The position numbers were made by a program, and so were the translations under genes. DNA of 64,000 nt from Saussurea involucrata (taxonomy: Eukaryota; Streptophyta; Magnoliopsida; Asterales; Asteraceae). Under the pieces are notes generated by a model. It was not told the origin of the DNA and did no database searches. It was given only the letters and a program-made list of their open reading frames with translations. Positions 1 through 11,967 of this stretch are shown piece by piece (the first letter of the stretch is position 1; the number at the start of each line of letters is the position of its first letter). The stretch lies in assembly GCA_033807775.1 (NCBI GenBank), contig CM066313.1:86181484-86245483 (forward strand), written 5' to 3'.

Positions 1-1717
1 ATAATTTGTTAGAATTGAATGCAATCTTTTTGAGCTTTGATTTTCCATTATAGGAAAATCTATTGGAGATGGTCTAAGACATATTTCCTTTCTAAACAGT
101 TATCTAAATAACATTTTAATAATTTTTATATTCTTACGGAATTTTCATTCGATATTATTTTTATATTTAATAAATTGTTTTTTTTGTTGTTTGGTGGGAC
201 ATAATCAAGCATATACGTAGTCTTTTTTAAAAGTTACTTTGAATAATATTTCAATAAGTTTAAAGATGTTTTTTTCATGTGGGGAAAAAAAGTTGATTAT
301 CGACAATCTTAATTAGTCTTATGAGTCTAGGATTTTATGGGATGCGGGCTGGCAGAATCGGTGAGGGTATAGCTAATAGCCGCATGGGTGAATACTGGAT
401 ATTAAGCACAGAACATGGGATTCCAATTTCCCACACCTGCCAAACAAAATTATCTACACCACCCTAAACATTAAAACATACATAACTACCCCCTACACTT
501 TATAATATACATAATTAACCCCCTAAGCTTTATAACATACTCTATATATGTATATACACTTCCTTTTTGGACTAAGAAATAAATTTATCAACTTGTCTGA
601 ATTAGTTGAGCACATTTACATAATATTATTTTAATAGGGATAAATTTGCTCAGGTTATTTTTTAAGCAGATAAACAACACAAATGATTAATAAAAGAATT
701 AAAGCATGTAATTAATTATTATTTAATCGGTATTTTTTTTTCGATGTCCATGATTGTATTTGAATTTTAGGTTTGAAATTATTTTCTTTTGAATGAAAAC
801 TTGAAAATTGTCAAAATAAACATGCTTTCAAGATGATGTGTTATAGCTTATTGAAAACATATAATAAATCGTTTATATGTGCTTAATTAATTTTAAATGG
901 AATTCAAAATAAGTAAAATTATTATACAATAGCTATTTTGAAAGCATAGTAAGATTTGGGAGTCTTGAGTGCACCACTTAGATAAAAATCAAAATGCATG
1001 TGTATTTTGTAATTTGTAACCAAAATTTAAACAATAGTCCAAGAATTGGTATAAAAAAAGGTCCAAAATTGATGGCATAATTTCCATGTATTATTTGGTG
1101 CTTGCAGACGTGGATGTTATGGGTCTCGTATGTAAACTTCGACTAACAAATCAATTCTTCAAATTTTGTATTATCTTTATATCTATTAGTTTTCTAAACT
1201 CCATTAAGATACAACATGAATCGGTTTATGATATGTGTTTAAGTTCTTATGTCTTTCATTATTGTTATCATATGATTAAGTATATCTCATATGAATATAA
1301 CAGTTCTGAGTGGATTAAGTCAAGTTATAACTAAGAAAGGAAGGAAGCTAGAAGCACTTCTCATACTCGGACGATTTGTGTTTCTCATTTTATTCATTTT
1401 CCCGATTCTGTTGATGGGATTAATTTGAATTCGTTTCTTTTTTTATAATGAAACTGTAAAAAGAATATTCTTAGATTCATTTGATTGTATTCTTGTATTG
1501 GTAAGGCATAACTGGAATAAACCAATATGTTGAACAACTACTCAAGGGAGATGGTAAGAGGGGCTATGGGGCCATGCCCCTGTTTTAATAGCCGTGTATG
1601 TGTATGTGAATATGTGATCCACAAACTCCAACTCCAACTACCTTTTCACTTTCAATTTTCCACCCATTAAATTAACATAGCAAGACTTGATGCTTATTAA
1701 TTAATTAAATAAAACAA
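1..1717. other. AT-rich intergenic DNA, no gene seen
   Basis: No open frame here looks protein-like and no terminal repeats or target duplications were found. The short frame at 1086-1334 has no recognisable domain. The stretch is ordinary AT-rich plant intergenic sequence. Confidence 0.6.
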
Positions 1718-1726
1718 TAGAATGAA

Positions 1727-2005
1727 GGGAAATTAATTAAAATACCCAAAGTCAAACATTGAGTTACTAAAATACCATAAAAATTTTCCATTTTGCAAAA
1801 ATGCCCTAAATACCCGCGATGGATCCCGCGATCGCGGACTAGGGCTGACGTGGCACGTATTTTGGCCACAAATGCCCCGCGAAGCCCCTCAACTTTGGCC
1901 GCGGTGCACTTTTGGTCCCTGCCCGCGATCGCAGCCCGCGATAGACCAAAATTTACAGTTTTGGTCCCTGAAAATTTACACTTTTGGTCCTGAAAATTTA
2001 CACTT
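1727..2005 (+). repeat. MULE left terminal inverted repeat
   Basis: It matches the reverse complement of 5960-6235 over about 270 bp with scattered differences. It holds CG-rich palindromes (CCCGCGATCGCGG near 1825 and a similar block near 1922) and a repeated phrase TTTGGTCCCTGAAAATTTAC. The same outer phrases occur in the small element at 35485/52445, which suggests shared mobilisation. Confidence 0.9.
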
Positions 2006-2144
2006 TCATTGATAAATAAATGTCTGATATGTTGGTTGTTTCATTGATAAATAGATGTAAAATGCAAGCCATAATCCACACACCGATTTCATTGTTGCAA
2101 TATTTCTTTCTGCAATGTTTTGTGTTTGAGATACTACTGGAAAA

Positions 2145-4653
2145 ATGAGTTCATCTGTTGCAAAAGCTAAGCTATATTTCTGTTTTGATGGTGAATGGGT
2201 GCAAGATAACAATGAGTGGAATTTTGCTTATAAATCTAAGCATGGTGTAAAAGTGTCAGTAAACTACACTTATCAGAAGTTTGTTGCATACGCCATGCAA
2301 AAATGTGGAATCAACTCTTCTGATGTTTGCAAGTTAGTGTTTAAAAATGGCGATGGGTCATTTGTGGATTTATCCAACGATGGGGATATCTCTACTTTTC
2401 TGCACCTTGCAGTCGATTCAGAAAGACCCCCATTACTCTTTGTGTATCCCGGCGTATCTGACGGTGACGACGACGGTGATGACGACGGTGACGACGACGA
2501 AGACCTCCAAATAGAGCAGCCTGATTCTCAACAACAACAACCACCACAACCACACGAAGGGCGTACTGTTGGAGTTGCTGATGACGAAACCCACGTTTTC
2601 AGAACGGGTAATTCTGAAATAGACAGATCAGACACCGATAATGATGATCACGAAGAATATACCCCTAGTAGAAAATCATGTAGTCAGATAAATGACTTTT
2701 TTGATATGCCCCCTATTCTTCCAGACTCCCATACCCAAACACAAACCTACGAACCTACACCTTATATTCGCAGTGAAAGGTTAAAAGCAGGTTAGATATT
2801 CGATTCGAATGATCTCTTGGCAAGTCAGATCGGACTCAAGTTCTTGGAAGAGGGTTTCCAAAGTCACATGCGGTCATCTGACAAAAGCAGATACGTAGTT
2901 GAATGTGCTAGAGAAAACAGTGAGTGGAAGTTGTACGCGATTCACACGGGTCCCAAAGGAGGGGCGATAATGATTAGAAAGGTGCACGACATACACACTT
3001 GTACGAGGACGCAACTTAATCCCCACCACAAACAAGCCAGCAAAAAGACTTTGGGTGCGATCCTGAAAAACAAATTTCTTGATGTTAGCAGGTCATTGCG
3101 TCCAAAGGACATCGTCCACGACGTTCACCGGCAGTTCGGCGTCACGATTGATTACCACCAAGCGTGGCGTGCGCGATGCCATGCACTGTTTATGGTGAGA
3201 GGCACGTTCGAGGAGTCGTATGAACGACTCCCGACATATTTATATAATTTGCAGCTGTAGAACCCTGGTACTGTCACGCAGCTACGGACCGATTCACGTG
3301 GACGGTTTGAGATGTGCTTCGTGGCCCTTGGACCCGCGGTACGTATTTTAACACGTCATATGTTTACACATTATAAACTATAACATTTACACATTATAAA
3401 CTATAACATTTTAACCTATGTTTTTGCAGATCCGCACATTTCTGGCAAATCTACGTCGTGTCCTGATAATAGACGCAGCCCATTTAAAGGGCCGTTACTT
3501 GGGTATGATGTTCCTGGCGGTTGCCATGGACGGGGATAACTCTATCGTTCCAGTAGCTTTCAGCGTAGGCAAGTCTGAAACCGAGGACGAGTGGACTTGG
3601 TTTATGTCCATGTTGAGACAAGCTATCGGAGACCCGCAAGGGTTGGTGTTTATGTCTGACATGGCTCCTTCCATAAGCGCCGCAATCTCTGCCATGTACC
3701 CAAACGCCCCTCACGCCATATGTTGTCGACATTTGGAGATGAACGCCAAATCCAAGGACAAACGTATTACCACCTACAAGGATGTCTATTGGGCGGCATG
3801 CAGAGCATATACGGATCGGGAGTTTAACAAGTACATGAATATGCTACGATACAGTGCCAAGGAAGCAGCCAAAGTCTTTGACCATGCTGGACCGGAGAGG
3901 TGGTCCGTGGCCCATTTTCCTGGACAACGGTATGACATTCTGACCTCGAATAGTGCAGAGTCTGTGAATGCACTCTCCCGTTTTGCGCGTAGATGTCCGA
4001 TTGTTAATCTTATGGACTACTTTCGGGCCTTTCAACAAGAGTGGTACCAAATTCGACGCCTAAAAGGAGCTGAGATGCAAAATGCACTCACACCAACGGC
4101 GGAGAATATCGTTCAGTACAGGGAGCGTCGTGCGGCGACATGGCCGGTAAGAGCAATCGGGTATGGGAAGTACGAGGTGCATGATGACTATATTCACGCG
4201 ATTGTGAATATGGAAGACCACCTTTGTTCGTGTCGCGAATGGGATAAATCTGGGTTTCCGTGCGGCCATGCCATCGCTGCAGCAAGATATATGAGTCGTA
4301 CAGATTGCAGCGACTTGGCTGTACCTTTCTTCACGTCCGAATATTACCGGAAAACATACGTGGAGGTAATAAACCCAGCTGGACCCCCTGCAGCATGGGC
4401 GTATCCACCCGACCCGCTTCCACCATGCTATCCACCTTTAATGGATAAGAACAGGGCCGGGAGACCGAGAAAGAACGACCGACGTCCATCACGTGGTGAA
4501 AGTTCGATACAACGAAGATGTACTCGGTGCCAATGCGTAGGACACACTCGTGGAGAGTGTCCAAATCCCGCCCCTTCAACCGTGCTAAGGAGACATTCTG
4601 TCAGTCACACCCCGGGCCCGTCACAGCTTGAACCATATGGAACACACATATGA
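2145..4653 (+). pseudogene. mudrA-like MULE transposase, two in-frame stops, one intron
   Basis: The gene would supply the DDE transposase of this MULE. The first open stretch (2145-2795) has a PB1-like N-terminal part followed by an acidic Asp-rich linker. It stays in the same frame through a TAG at 2793-2795 into 2817-3260, which resembles the MuDR DNA-binding region with an HTC motif; the usual second Cys of its zinc site appears to be Ser. A second TAG lies at 3258-3260. A phase-0 intron, GTACGT to TTTTGCAG, fits 3339-3429. The last exon (3430-4653) carries the catalytic core: Asp in LIIDAAHLKG, Asp in FMSDMAPS, the CCRH pair and Glu in NSAESVNA, then a SWIM zinc finger (CSC to CGH) and a CCHC knuckle (CTRCQCVGHTRGEC). 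Apart from the two stops the frame is open throughout, so decay is recent. The first stop falls where the family often has Gln, which fits a CAG-to-TAG change. Confidence 0.9.
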
Positions 4654-4667
4654 TACTGTTGATCTAA

Positions 4668-4745
4668 ACACTGATTTGTAAATGATATATATACACACAT
4701 ACATATGCTTCTAAATGAACATTGATAACACATCTACTTTGTAAA

Positions 4746-4779
<34 letters not shown>

Positions 4780-5003
4780 GTATTATATATTTACACACAT
4801 ACATATGCTTCTAAATGAACATTGATAACACAGCTAGTTTGTAAATGATATATATATTCATATTATATATATACACACATACATATGCTTCTAAATGAAC
4901 ATTGATAACACAGCTAGTTTGTAAATGATAAATATATTCATATTAGATATATACACACATACATATGCTTTTAAATAAACATTGATAACACAACTAGTTT
5001 GTA
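4668..5003. repeat. Tandem repeats of about 75-80 bp inside the MULE
   Basis: Four to five imperfect units share ACATATGCTTCTAAATGAAC followed by ATTGATAACACA. They alternate with TA-rich runs, including a (TA)n tract near 4748-4778. They lie just after the transposase stop, between the two convergent genes. Confidence 0.85.
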
Positions 5004-5407
5004 TTCCATCCAACATGCTCTTCATCTTCAATCTTTCTGACCCTTCTTCAACGGCTTCTGCTTTTGCAACCACGTATGGCCATTGTGTACCACAACCCGC
5101 ACACACTTTAGCAAATGAGTTGAGGGTTGTCATATATTCTACAAGAGGAGTAGGCCCGCGTGGATAGAGTACGGCTACCAAAATCTAGCATCATTAACAA
5201 ACAAAACCCCATGTTTGTTTATCCGAATGAGGTAACCTCTGACTTGACCTTGCATGATGTATCCAACCTAACCGTGGTTCAGCGGCTTAAAAACTACTTT
5301 TCAGAGAAATTAACAACAACAAAAAATACAAAACAACAACACAATAAAAAAAATACAAACAACAACACAGTAAAAAAAATACAAAACAAAAAAAATACAA
5401 CCACCAC

Positions 5408-5730
5408 CTACTTAAAAATTGATTTAGTTTCATCAATCCAAGTTTGCTTCTCGTTTACCTTCGCTTGAATAATTGCAAAGTCTTGCATAATATGGTGAAT
5501 TGCTTCTTGTTCTCGACGAACACGAGCCTCCCGAGCTTTTATATCCCCTTTCATCTTTTTGATCTCCCTGTCTTCCTCTTCGATCTTTCTCAAATGGACT
5601 ACCTTCCTGTCCATTATTTTTTTCACTCTTCTGTTAGTTCATCTATCTCCTTTTCTTTTTTTGCTATGGCGACCTCGATTTTAGGTGGCATTTTTTCAGG
5701 AGTAGACTTAGGGTTTGATGACGATGCCAT
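5408..5730 (-). pseudogene. Second MULE gene, small coiled-coil protein with a frame break
   Basis: On the minus strand a Ser/Pro-rich start (MASSSNPKSTPEK) begins at 5730 and runs into a Lys/Glu-rich region that stops at 5623-5625. The neighbouring frame continues at once with a strongly heptad-like, charged segment (MDRKVVHLRKIEEEDREIKK onward) to 5408. The two look like one short coiled-coil protein split by a one-base indel near an A-run. Further downstream on the same strand, 4891-5181 holds an open frame with a CAGCG motif that could be another exon or unrelated. Mutator elements often carry a second gene convergent with mudrA; I do not recognise this one. No function is proposed. Confidence 0.45.
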
Positions 5731-5959
5731 TTGTGGATGAAATGAGATAAGAGAAATCAAGAGAGAAAGCAATTCAAAGAAAGAAAGCAAGAGAGAAATC
5801 AAGAAAGAAAGCAAGAACAAGTGTGAATTGTGAATTACATATTACTGATATTTATGGATGAAATCTCAAACATGCAAATGAATTTCAACCACAAATCGGT
5901 CTTCAAAGTACAATAATTGTGGAAAAAAACAGTAAAAGCATGCAAGATTCGTCTAAGTA

Positions 5960-6235
5960 CAGGGACCAAAAGTGTAAATTTTCAGGGACCAAAAGTGTAA
6001 ATGTTGGCCCATCGCGGGCCATCGCGGGCTGCGATCGCGGGCAGGGACCAAAAGTGCACCGCGGCCAAAGTTGAGGGGCTTTGCAGGGCATTTGTACCCA
6101 AAGTACGTGCCACGTCAGCTGGATCCCGCGATCGCAGTATCCATCGCGGGTATTTAAGGTATTTTTGCAAAATGGGAAAAATTTGGGTATTTCGGTAACA
6201 GTTGGTCAAACTTGGGGTATTTTAATTAATTTCCC
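5960..6235 (-). repeat. MULE right terminal inverted repeat
   Basis: Reverse complement of the left repeat, ending TTAATTAATTTCCC at 6235 directly before the 9-bp duplication. It keeps the palindromes CCATCGCGGGCTGCGATCGC and GATCCCGCGATCGC. Confidence 0.9.
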
Positions 6236-6244
6236 TAGAATGAA

Positions 6245-6828
6245 TTCATATAATATATGAACTAATGTAATAAATAAAATAAACAAATATATTTTTGTTA
6301 TGTTATTTAATATAATCTTGTTTTATTCACATGTTGTATTAGGTATATTAATAAGAAAATTTAGTGAAAAAATTCTATCTCGTTAATAATTGAATCTTAT
6401 TTTTAAATCACATAATACCATACTTGATCATACTTAATTTCGAGTTTTAGAATTATATGATATTTCAATATAAAAAAATTAAAGTATTTAAGTAAACTAC
6501 TTAATTTTCTGTTGTTCGTGTAACAATGTGTAACACTTAATTCTTCAAAAATGAAATGATGATTTATTGAACTATTCATATTTTTTATTATTTTATGTTT
6601 AACACATATATAGATCAACGTAAAATTTACTCTAATATTTTATTATGGGCTTTTAAAAAGCATGCAAATTTTTCTCAAGATCCTATATATATATATAGTG
6701 TTTCGATAACTCATAACCCCTATAGAAAAGTTCAAAAGGAAAGCAAGTTGGTTTGGCCCCTTGGATTCCGACTCCATGCAATTATTTATGTTTCATGCCT
6801 TTTGTCAACTATTAATACTAATATCTTA
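6245..6828. other. AT-rich intergenic DNA, nothing recognised
   Basis: No protein-like frame or repeat boundary is visible apart from the TTA triplet at 6826-6828, which is the possible target duplication of the next element. Confidence 0.5.
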
Positions 6829-6987
6829 GGGCTTGTTTGTTTTCCAAGTTTCAGCTCTTATTTGAGTCTTTTCCCTTAATCGGTTAGACAATCCACAATT
6901 AAGTGTGTTTGTTTATTTTCAATATTAAGAGGATATTATATATCTCTACCTAGCATCTAAATCAAAAAGTGAAAGGATAACCTCTAA

Positions 6988-7227
6988 GAGGGTGTTTGGG
7001 ATTGCGTTTTGAGGGTGCTTATCTCCTTATCGCGTCTTGTCACCGGAGAAATCACGAGGTGAGTGTTTGGATAAACTCCTTATCGCGTTTTGTCACCGGA
7101 GTTTTTGGTTGAAACGCGATTTTTTGAGAAGTAGGTGGAGACCTACTTTTCCAAAACGCGATTTTGAAACGTGATTTGAAACATGATTTTCAGACGTGAT
7201 TTCTCCGACGCAATCCCAAACACCGCC
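6988..7227. mobile_element. Tourist-like MITE (TAA target duplication)
   Basis: It lies between TAA at 6985-6987 and TAA at 7228-7230. The left end GAGGGTGTTTGGGATTGCG pairs with the right end CGCAATCCCAAACACCGCC. At 240 bp with no frame it fits a non-autonomous PIF/Harbinger element. Confidence 0.85.
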
Positions 7228-7873
7228 TAAATCGGTTAGAGGTACGCGCATCCTGATATCATTTCCTCTTCAAATCGACTCCCTCATCTGCATCGAACTC
7301 CCTCCTCTCCATTGACTCCATCAAGGTTCTTCAAATCGATCAGGTACTCCCTTTCATCCCTGTTTCTTCAATTTTAGGGTTCTTGATCGATTAGGTTCTT
7401 CAAATCCACGGCTGGAGCTGTTGCTTTCATCCCTCTTGTTGCTTGTCTACCCAGACCACTCGAGTTTGCTGTGATACTCAATGATGTTTGGTTTCTCTGA
7501 TCAGAACAGTATCAGAAGCTTAAGCTTACCAGTTTGGTTTGTTGTGTATTCCATTTTCCTGCTTGTTGCTTGTCCACCCAGACCCACCACACATATGTGT
7601 CTGTTAATTTTTTGATCAAAAGCTTAATTTTACCAAGAAATTTGAAGCCACTTACCTGAACATTAGCTTTTGATACTAGCCTGTATTAGATGGTCATTCC
7701 ACTTCCAGAATCGAGTGGAATATCTTGTTGTGAAGTCTACTTGACTATACCACTGCAACAAAAAGTTATTAAATTGAAATAAATTTCATCAACACTACCC
7801 TCCTACAACTATTTTAATCTTTTGATGGAATGGAGACTATTGAGTTGTTGCAGCAATAGTTGAAAGAGGCTTA

Positions 7874-8180
7874 GGGCCGTTTACAGAACGCCTACCCGGG
7901 TAAGTGCTTATCAAGTCACATTAGCTTACCGGATGAATTTGGCAAGGACCAAGAATCTTACCCGGTAAGAGTGGAAGCAAGGACCGAGAGATGAAAGCAA
8001 GGGAAGTCTTACCCGGTAGGTAAGTGAGTGCGGCGACTCTTACCACGATTAGCGCTTACCGGCTAAATTGTTGCATACGATGCCATTTTGGTGGACTACA
8101 ATCTTACCCGGAAAGTAAGTGATAGTGTTGAACTTTATCGGTAATCACTTACCCAGGTAAGTGATTAGCTAAACGGCCCC
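7874..8180. mobile_element. Tourist-like MITE with ACCCGGTAAG repeats
   Basis: TTA at 7871-7873 and 8181-8183 flank a 307-bp element with ends GGGCCGTTTA and TAAACGGCCCC. The interior repeats TTACCCGGTAAG-type words in both orientations, giving strong fold-back potential. Confidence 0.8.
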
Positions 8181-8613
8181 TTAGTTTTAATTTAATTACA
8201 AAGTATTTTAATAGTAGAGTTCCATCCCTATGTAATCTGTTTCACATGAACCATTTTAATAGTAGAGTTCCTATTAAGCCATACATTATGCTTGCTGCTG
8301 TTGTACATACACAAGATTATTAAGTTGGTTTTAGTTCAAAATTTTGTTAGTATGGTTTTTATTAACAAAGTATTTTAATAGTTATTTTTTGCATATTCCT
8401 TTGGTATAAAAGATCCCCATTTCCATGCCTAAAAGTCCCCATGAATCTGTATATAAGTATGATCTTTTTCACTCACCACTTGAGATAGAACCTGATATAG
8501 ATATTTATTATGCTCTCTTAAGTATGCAAATAGAGCTCGACAACACATAATCATGTGTTTGTGCTTTCTTATTTGTTTAAGGGAATAATATTTTTCTGCA
8601 CACACACACACAT

Positions 8614-8650
<37 letters not shown>

Positions 8651-8657
8651 GAGGGGT

Positions 8658-9854
8658 GGGTTCAAATGAAAACTCAAATTCAATTGTAAACGTGAGGACA
8701 AACCACAACCGTTGATTAATAATCTGGTGAAGAGATCAATGGCAAAAAAACACGGTGGCAATTTTGTAAATAAGTTGAAAACTCTGTTCATGACTTAGTG
8801 AATATTTAGCGCACAGGGGTAAAATTGAAAAGATTAGAATCAGCGCCTATTTTTGTTGAATTTTTATTTTCTTTTTTAATTAAAAAAAATTTACCCCCTT
8901 AAATTTTAAAATAAATTATCTCAAAAATTACTAACATTTTAATCAAACAAATTACATCAAAAAAAACGAGAATTTGGTGATCTTCAATATGACATCCATC
9001 ATGATATAGTTTTTTTCGATTTAACCGTTTTTTACGTGAAATCGTGTATATGTGTTATATTCAGACTGAATATAACACATATTCAGACTGAATATAACAC
9101 ATATTCAGTCTGAATATAACACATATTCATCACTCATGTCTTCTTTTGTTCACATCTATTGCTGCATTCTTTCACATTGCATATACATGTCACGCATGCA
9201 TACTAAGGCCATTCTCCCTTAACCATCTATGTTGTTCATCGAATATTGTTGCTGTTATTATCCATCTTTGGTTTTCTTGGTGACATACATATCAATACAT
9301 CGCATGAATTTTTTTGATTTGGTTATTGTTCAACTACCGCTAGCCTCATATTTTTCAGCTACATCTCGGTTTGAAGAACTTGATCATCACGTGATATCAT
9401 ATTCCACATATTAGGTTTTACCACACAATTATTGGTCGTGTTTATCGCATCGTTTTATGTGTTATATTCAGTCTGAATATGTGTTATATTCCGACTGAAT
9501 AATTCCATATATTCAGACTGAATATAACACATATACACGATTTCACGTAAAAACGGTTAAATCGAAAAAAAAACTATATCATGATGGATGTCATATCGAA
9601 GAGCACGAAATTCTCGTTTTTTTTGATGTAATTTGTTTGATTAAAATGTTAGTAATTTTTTAGATAATTTATTTTAAAATTTAAGGGGTAAAATTTTTTT
9701 AATTAAAAAAGAAAATAAAAATTCAAGGCGCTGATTCTAATTTGACGAAAATACCCCTAAAGCTGAATTTTAGGAATGACTTAAATATGGCTGCGATCAA
9801 TGGACGAGATTTGTCCTCATATTTACAATTGAATTTGAGTTTTCATTTGAACTT
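8658..9854. mobile_element. Fold-back element in a TA microsatellite, copy 1
   Basis: The left arm begins GGGTTCAAATGAAAACTC after a TATATA run (about 8630-8650). The right arm ends GAGTTTTCATTTGAAC before another TATATA run (about 9858-9875). The arms are inverted copies of each other for roughly 390 bp (8658 to about 9118 against about 9465 to 9852). They contain AATTACATCAAAAAAAACGA and ATATGACATCCATCATGATA and their complements. The centre repeats ATTCAGACTGAATATAACAC, itself partly palindromic. It has no coding frame. The same family recurs at 22553-24015. Confidence 0.82.
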
Positions 9855-11758
9855 TTCTATATATATATATATATTATGCTTTCTGACCTAAATGATTCCA
9901 ATCTAAAGTGCAGGTCCAAAAAGAGTACCAAATGAAGGTCACCTATTATATGAATATTCTATTTATTGCTTTCTTTATTTCTCTATGAGCTTGTTTTATG
10001 TGAATTTCTCCTTCAAATGTTACACCAATGAGCAAGGAGACGGTGACAACGATGAGGCTGAAGAGAAAATATATATGACTACTTTAAGAGAAGAAATTAC
10101 GACACGATTAATGCAAAATGGAGATTGATTTTAGTTGTTATGAGACTTTGTTCATGTTTAGTATTTTATTTGAATCAATTGGCGTATTTAAGTTGAATAT
10201 TTGAATGTGTAAAAAATGGATGGTAGTATAATTAGATTAAAATGAATAGATGTTTTTATAAATTCAACAGTATAACATTCTAAAAGATAAAATATATAAT
10301 TATACATATTCAGACGTTTGTCAGCAGACAAAAACAAACAGTCTAACTGATTTAGATTTAAGACTTCAGCACCAACTCTTAAAAATCAGAAGTGAAATCA
10401 GAATTCAGACTTCAGCACCTCTTTAAAAACAAACGCCACCTTACTAATGTTACCTTAAAGTTTATAAAACAAAAAACCAATATAAAACCATTTCTGAATA
10501 GAGATGACCAAACTGGCCCGCTCCCGACCCGCTTCGAAGCCCAGCCCGCATGAAGCCCGGCCCAGCTCGCCCGCCTAAGGCTCGGTCCTAGCCCGTTGAG
10601 CCCAACCATGTCGTATATTTGGACGATTCGTCGGCCCGACCCAAACCCGGTCTAAGGCTCGGTCCAAAAGCCCGGATCTGTCCAGGCCCGCTTTTTAAAA
10701 AAAAACTAGTCGTTAAAAACGGTAATATAGCCGTTTGGAAGCATCTGTGATCGTTTTATTTGTATTTTTATGGTTCCTAAACACTATAAATAAGATCCTT
10801 GGTGTACGAGGTTAGATACCGTGTACCAAAACGCAAAAACGCAATGATCACTCACAATTATCGATTTCTCGCTATCTCGTGTTCGTTTTTCGCAACTTCT
10901 CAATCTCTCAATGCTTCCATCTTTCGCTCAAAATGACCGTTTGGAATTACTTGAAATTTATAAAGTCCGACATGGGGGAGGAAGTCAGTCACAAGCTATA
11001 ATAACATTTATAAATTCAATGTATTTTTTTAAAATGTAATTATTTATAATTCAATGTACTTTTTTTAAATGTATTGTTCAATCGAAACTATTGAGCGACC
11101 TAATTACGCATTTTTAAGCATATTTGAATAACATTTATAAATTAAAAAGAGTTTTTTCTTGAAGACCCGGATTACAAAAGCCTAAACAAGTTGGGTTCTA
11201 GATGCTCAAGCATGGCCCGAGCCCAAAAAAGTCCGGGCTTTGGAATAGTGTTTGGAGTGAGGCCCAGCTCAGCCCGGCCCGACCCGGTATTTTGTCTAGG
11301 GGTGTCTGCAGTCCGGTTTGGGCAACCTCTCAAACCATAAACCACACCGCAAGTGGTGATTTTAAATTTTCAAGTCGAGCGCTTTGACATCAAGTGCGTA
11401 TACCGGTCAAACCGGACCGCAGTTTAGGCTGTTTGGTCCGACCAATTTAGGCAGTTTAAGTCTTTTATGGGATTTAAAGTTTAAACTTAAAAAATATATA
11501 TAATTTTGAAGTCGTGACTTGTGAAGACGTGAACGAGAACAACGAACAGTGAAGTCGATCGATGTTAGTGATAGTAATTTGAGGCTTCCAATTGCCAAAA
11601 TAGATTTATGTTTGGGCTATAGGATTTAAGACAAAGTTGAGCCTTAGTTTTAAGTTGGACTAGAGTTTTATACAAAAGTATATGCATATAATATATGTAT
11701 ATATGTACATTGGTTTGTAAGGGGTGCAACAAATACATGTTTGTATTGGATTTTTATC

Positions 11759-11800
<42 letters not shown>

Positions 11801-11802
11801 TC

Positions 11803-11930
11803 TTTCAAATGTAAACATTCTTTTTTATGTAAACAATGAAACCAAGGGTATTTTGGTCTTTTTCTCCAAATTCATAATTTTAGAAATATCCATAATTTTA
11901 GCAACTAACAAACTTCCTTAATTTTCTCAA

Positions 11931-11967
<37 letters not shown>

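Larger units (their letters stand above)
1727..6235 (+). mobile_element. Autonomous-type MULE (Mutator-like) DNA transposon, complete ends
   Basis: The element is bounded by a perfect 9-bp target duplication, TAGAATGAA, at 1718-1726 and 6236-6244. Its ends are inverted repeats beginning GGGAAATTAATTAAAATACC on both sides. A 9-bp duplication with long terminal inverted repeats is the signature of the Mutator superfamily. Inside lie a plus-strand mudrA-like transposase with one intron (2145-4653), a block of tandem repeats (about 4668-5003) and a minus-strand second gene remnant (5408-5730). The perfect target duplication suggests a fairly recent insertion, but the transposase carries two in-frame stops, so this copy probably cannot make an intact enzyme. 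Confidence 0.93.
6829..10440. mobile_element. Candidate degenerate PIF/Harbinger element with nested insertions
   Basis: The left edge reads TTA then GGGCTTGTTTGTTTT; the right edge (10426-10440) read in reverse is GGTGGCGTTTGTTTTTAAAG, followed by TTA at 10441-10443. Subterminal phrases also agree (ATCGGTTAGAC near 6880 and, in reverse, ATCAGTTAGAC near 10345). TTA duplications and such ends are typical of PIF/Harbinger. At 10030-10126 a short plus-strand frame rich in Asp/Glu, ending in TTLREEITTRLMQNGD, could be the C-terminus of a PIF-type transposase. No full transposase is present. Two Tourist-like MITEs and a fold-back element have inserted inside. The ends are only moderately alike, so the boundaries could be coincidental. 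Confidence 0.4.

Noticed and set aside
1793..1993. Frame in the MULE left TIR, with matching frames at 5903-6209
   Set aside because: The TIR is open by chance in both copies; palindromic CG-rich DNA, no domain.
3484..4579. Several minus-strand frames across the MULE transposase
   Set aside because: Shadows of the plus-strand DDE/SWIM coding sequence.
8429..8791. 120-codon minus-strand frame
   Set aside because: It crosses a TA/CA microsatellite and the arm of a fold-back element; no domain.
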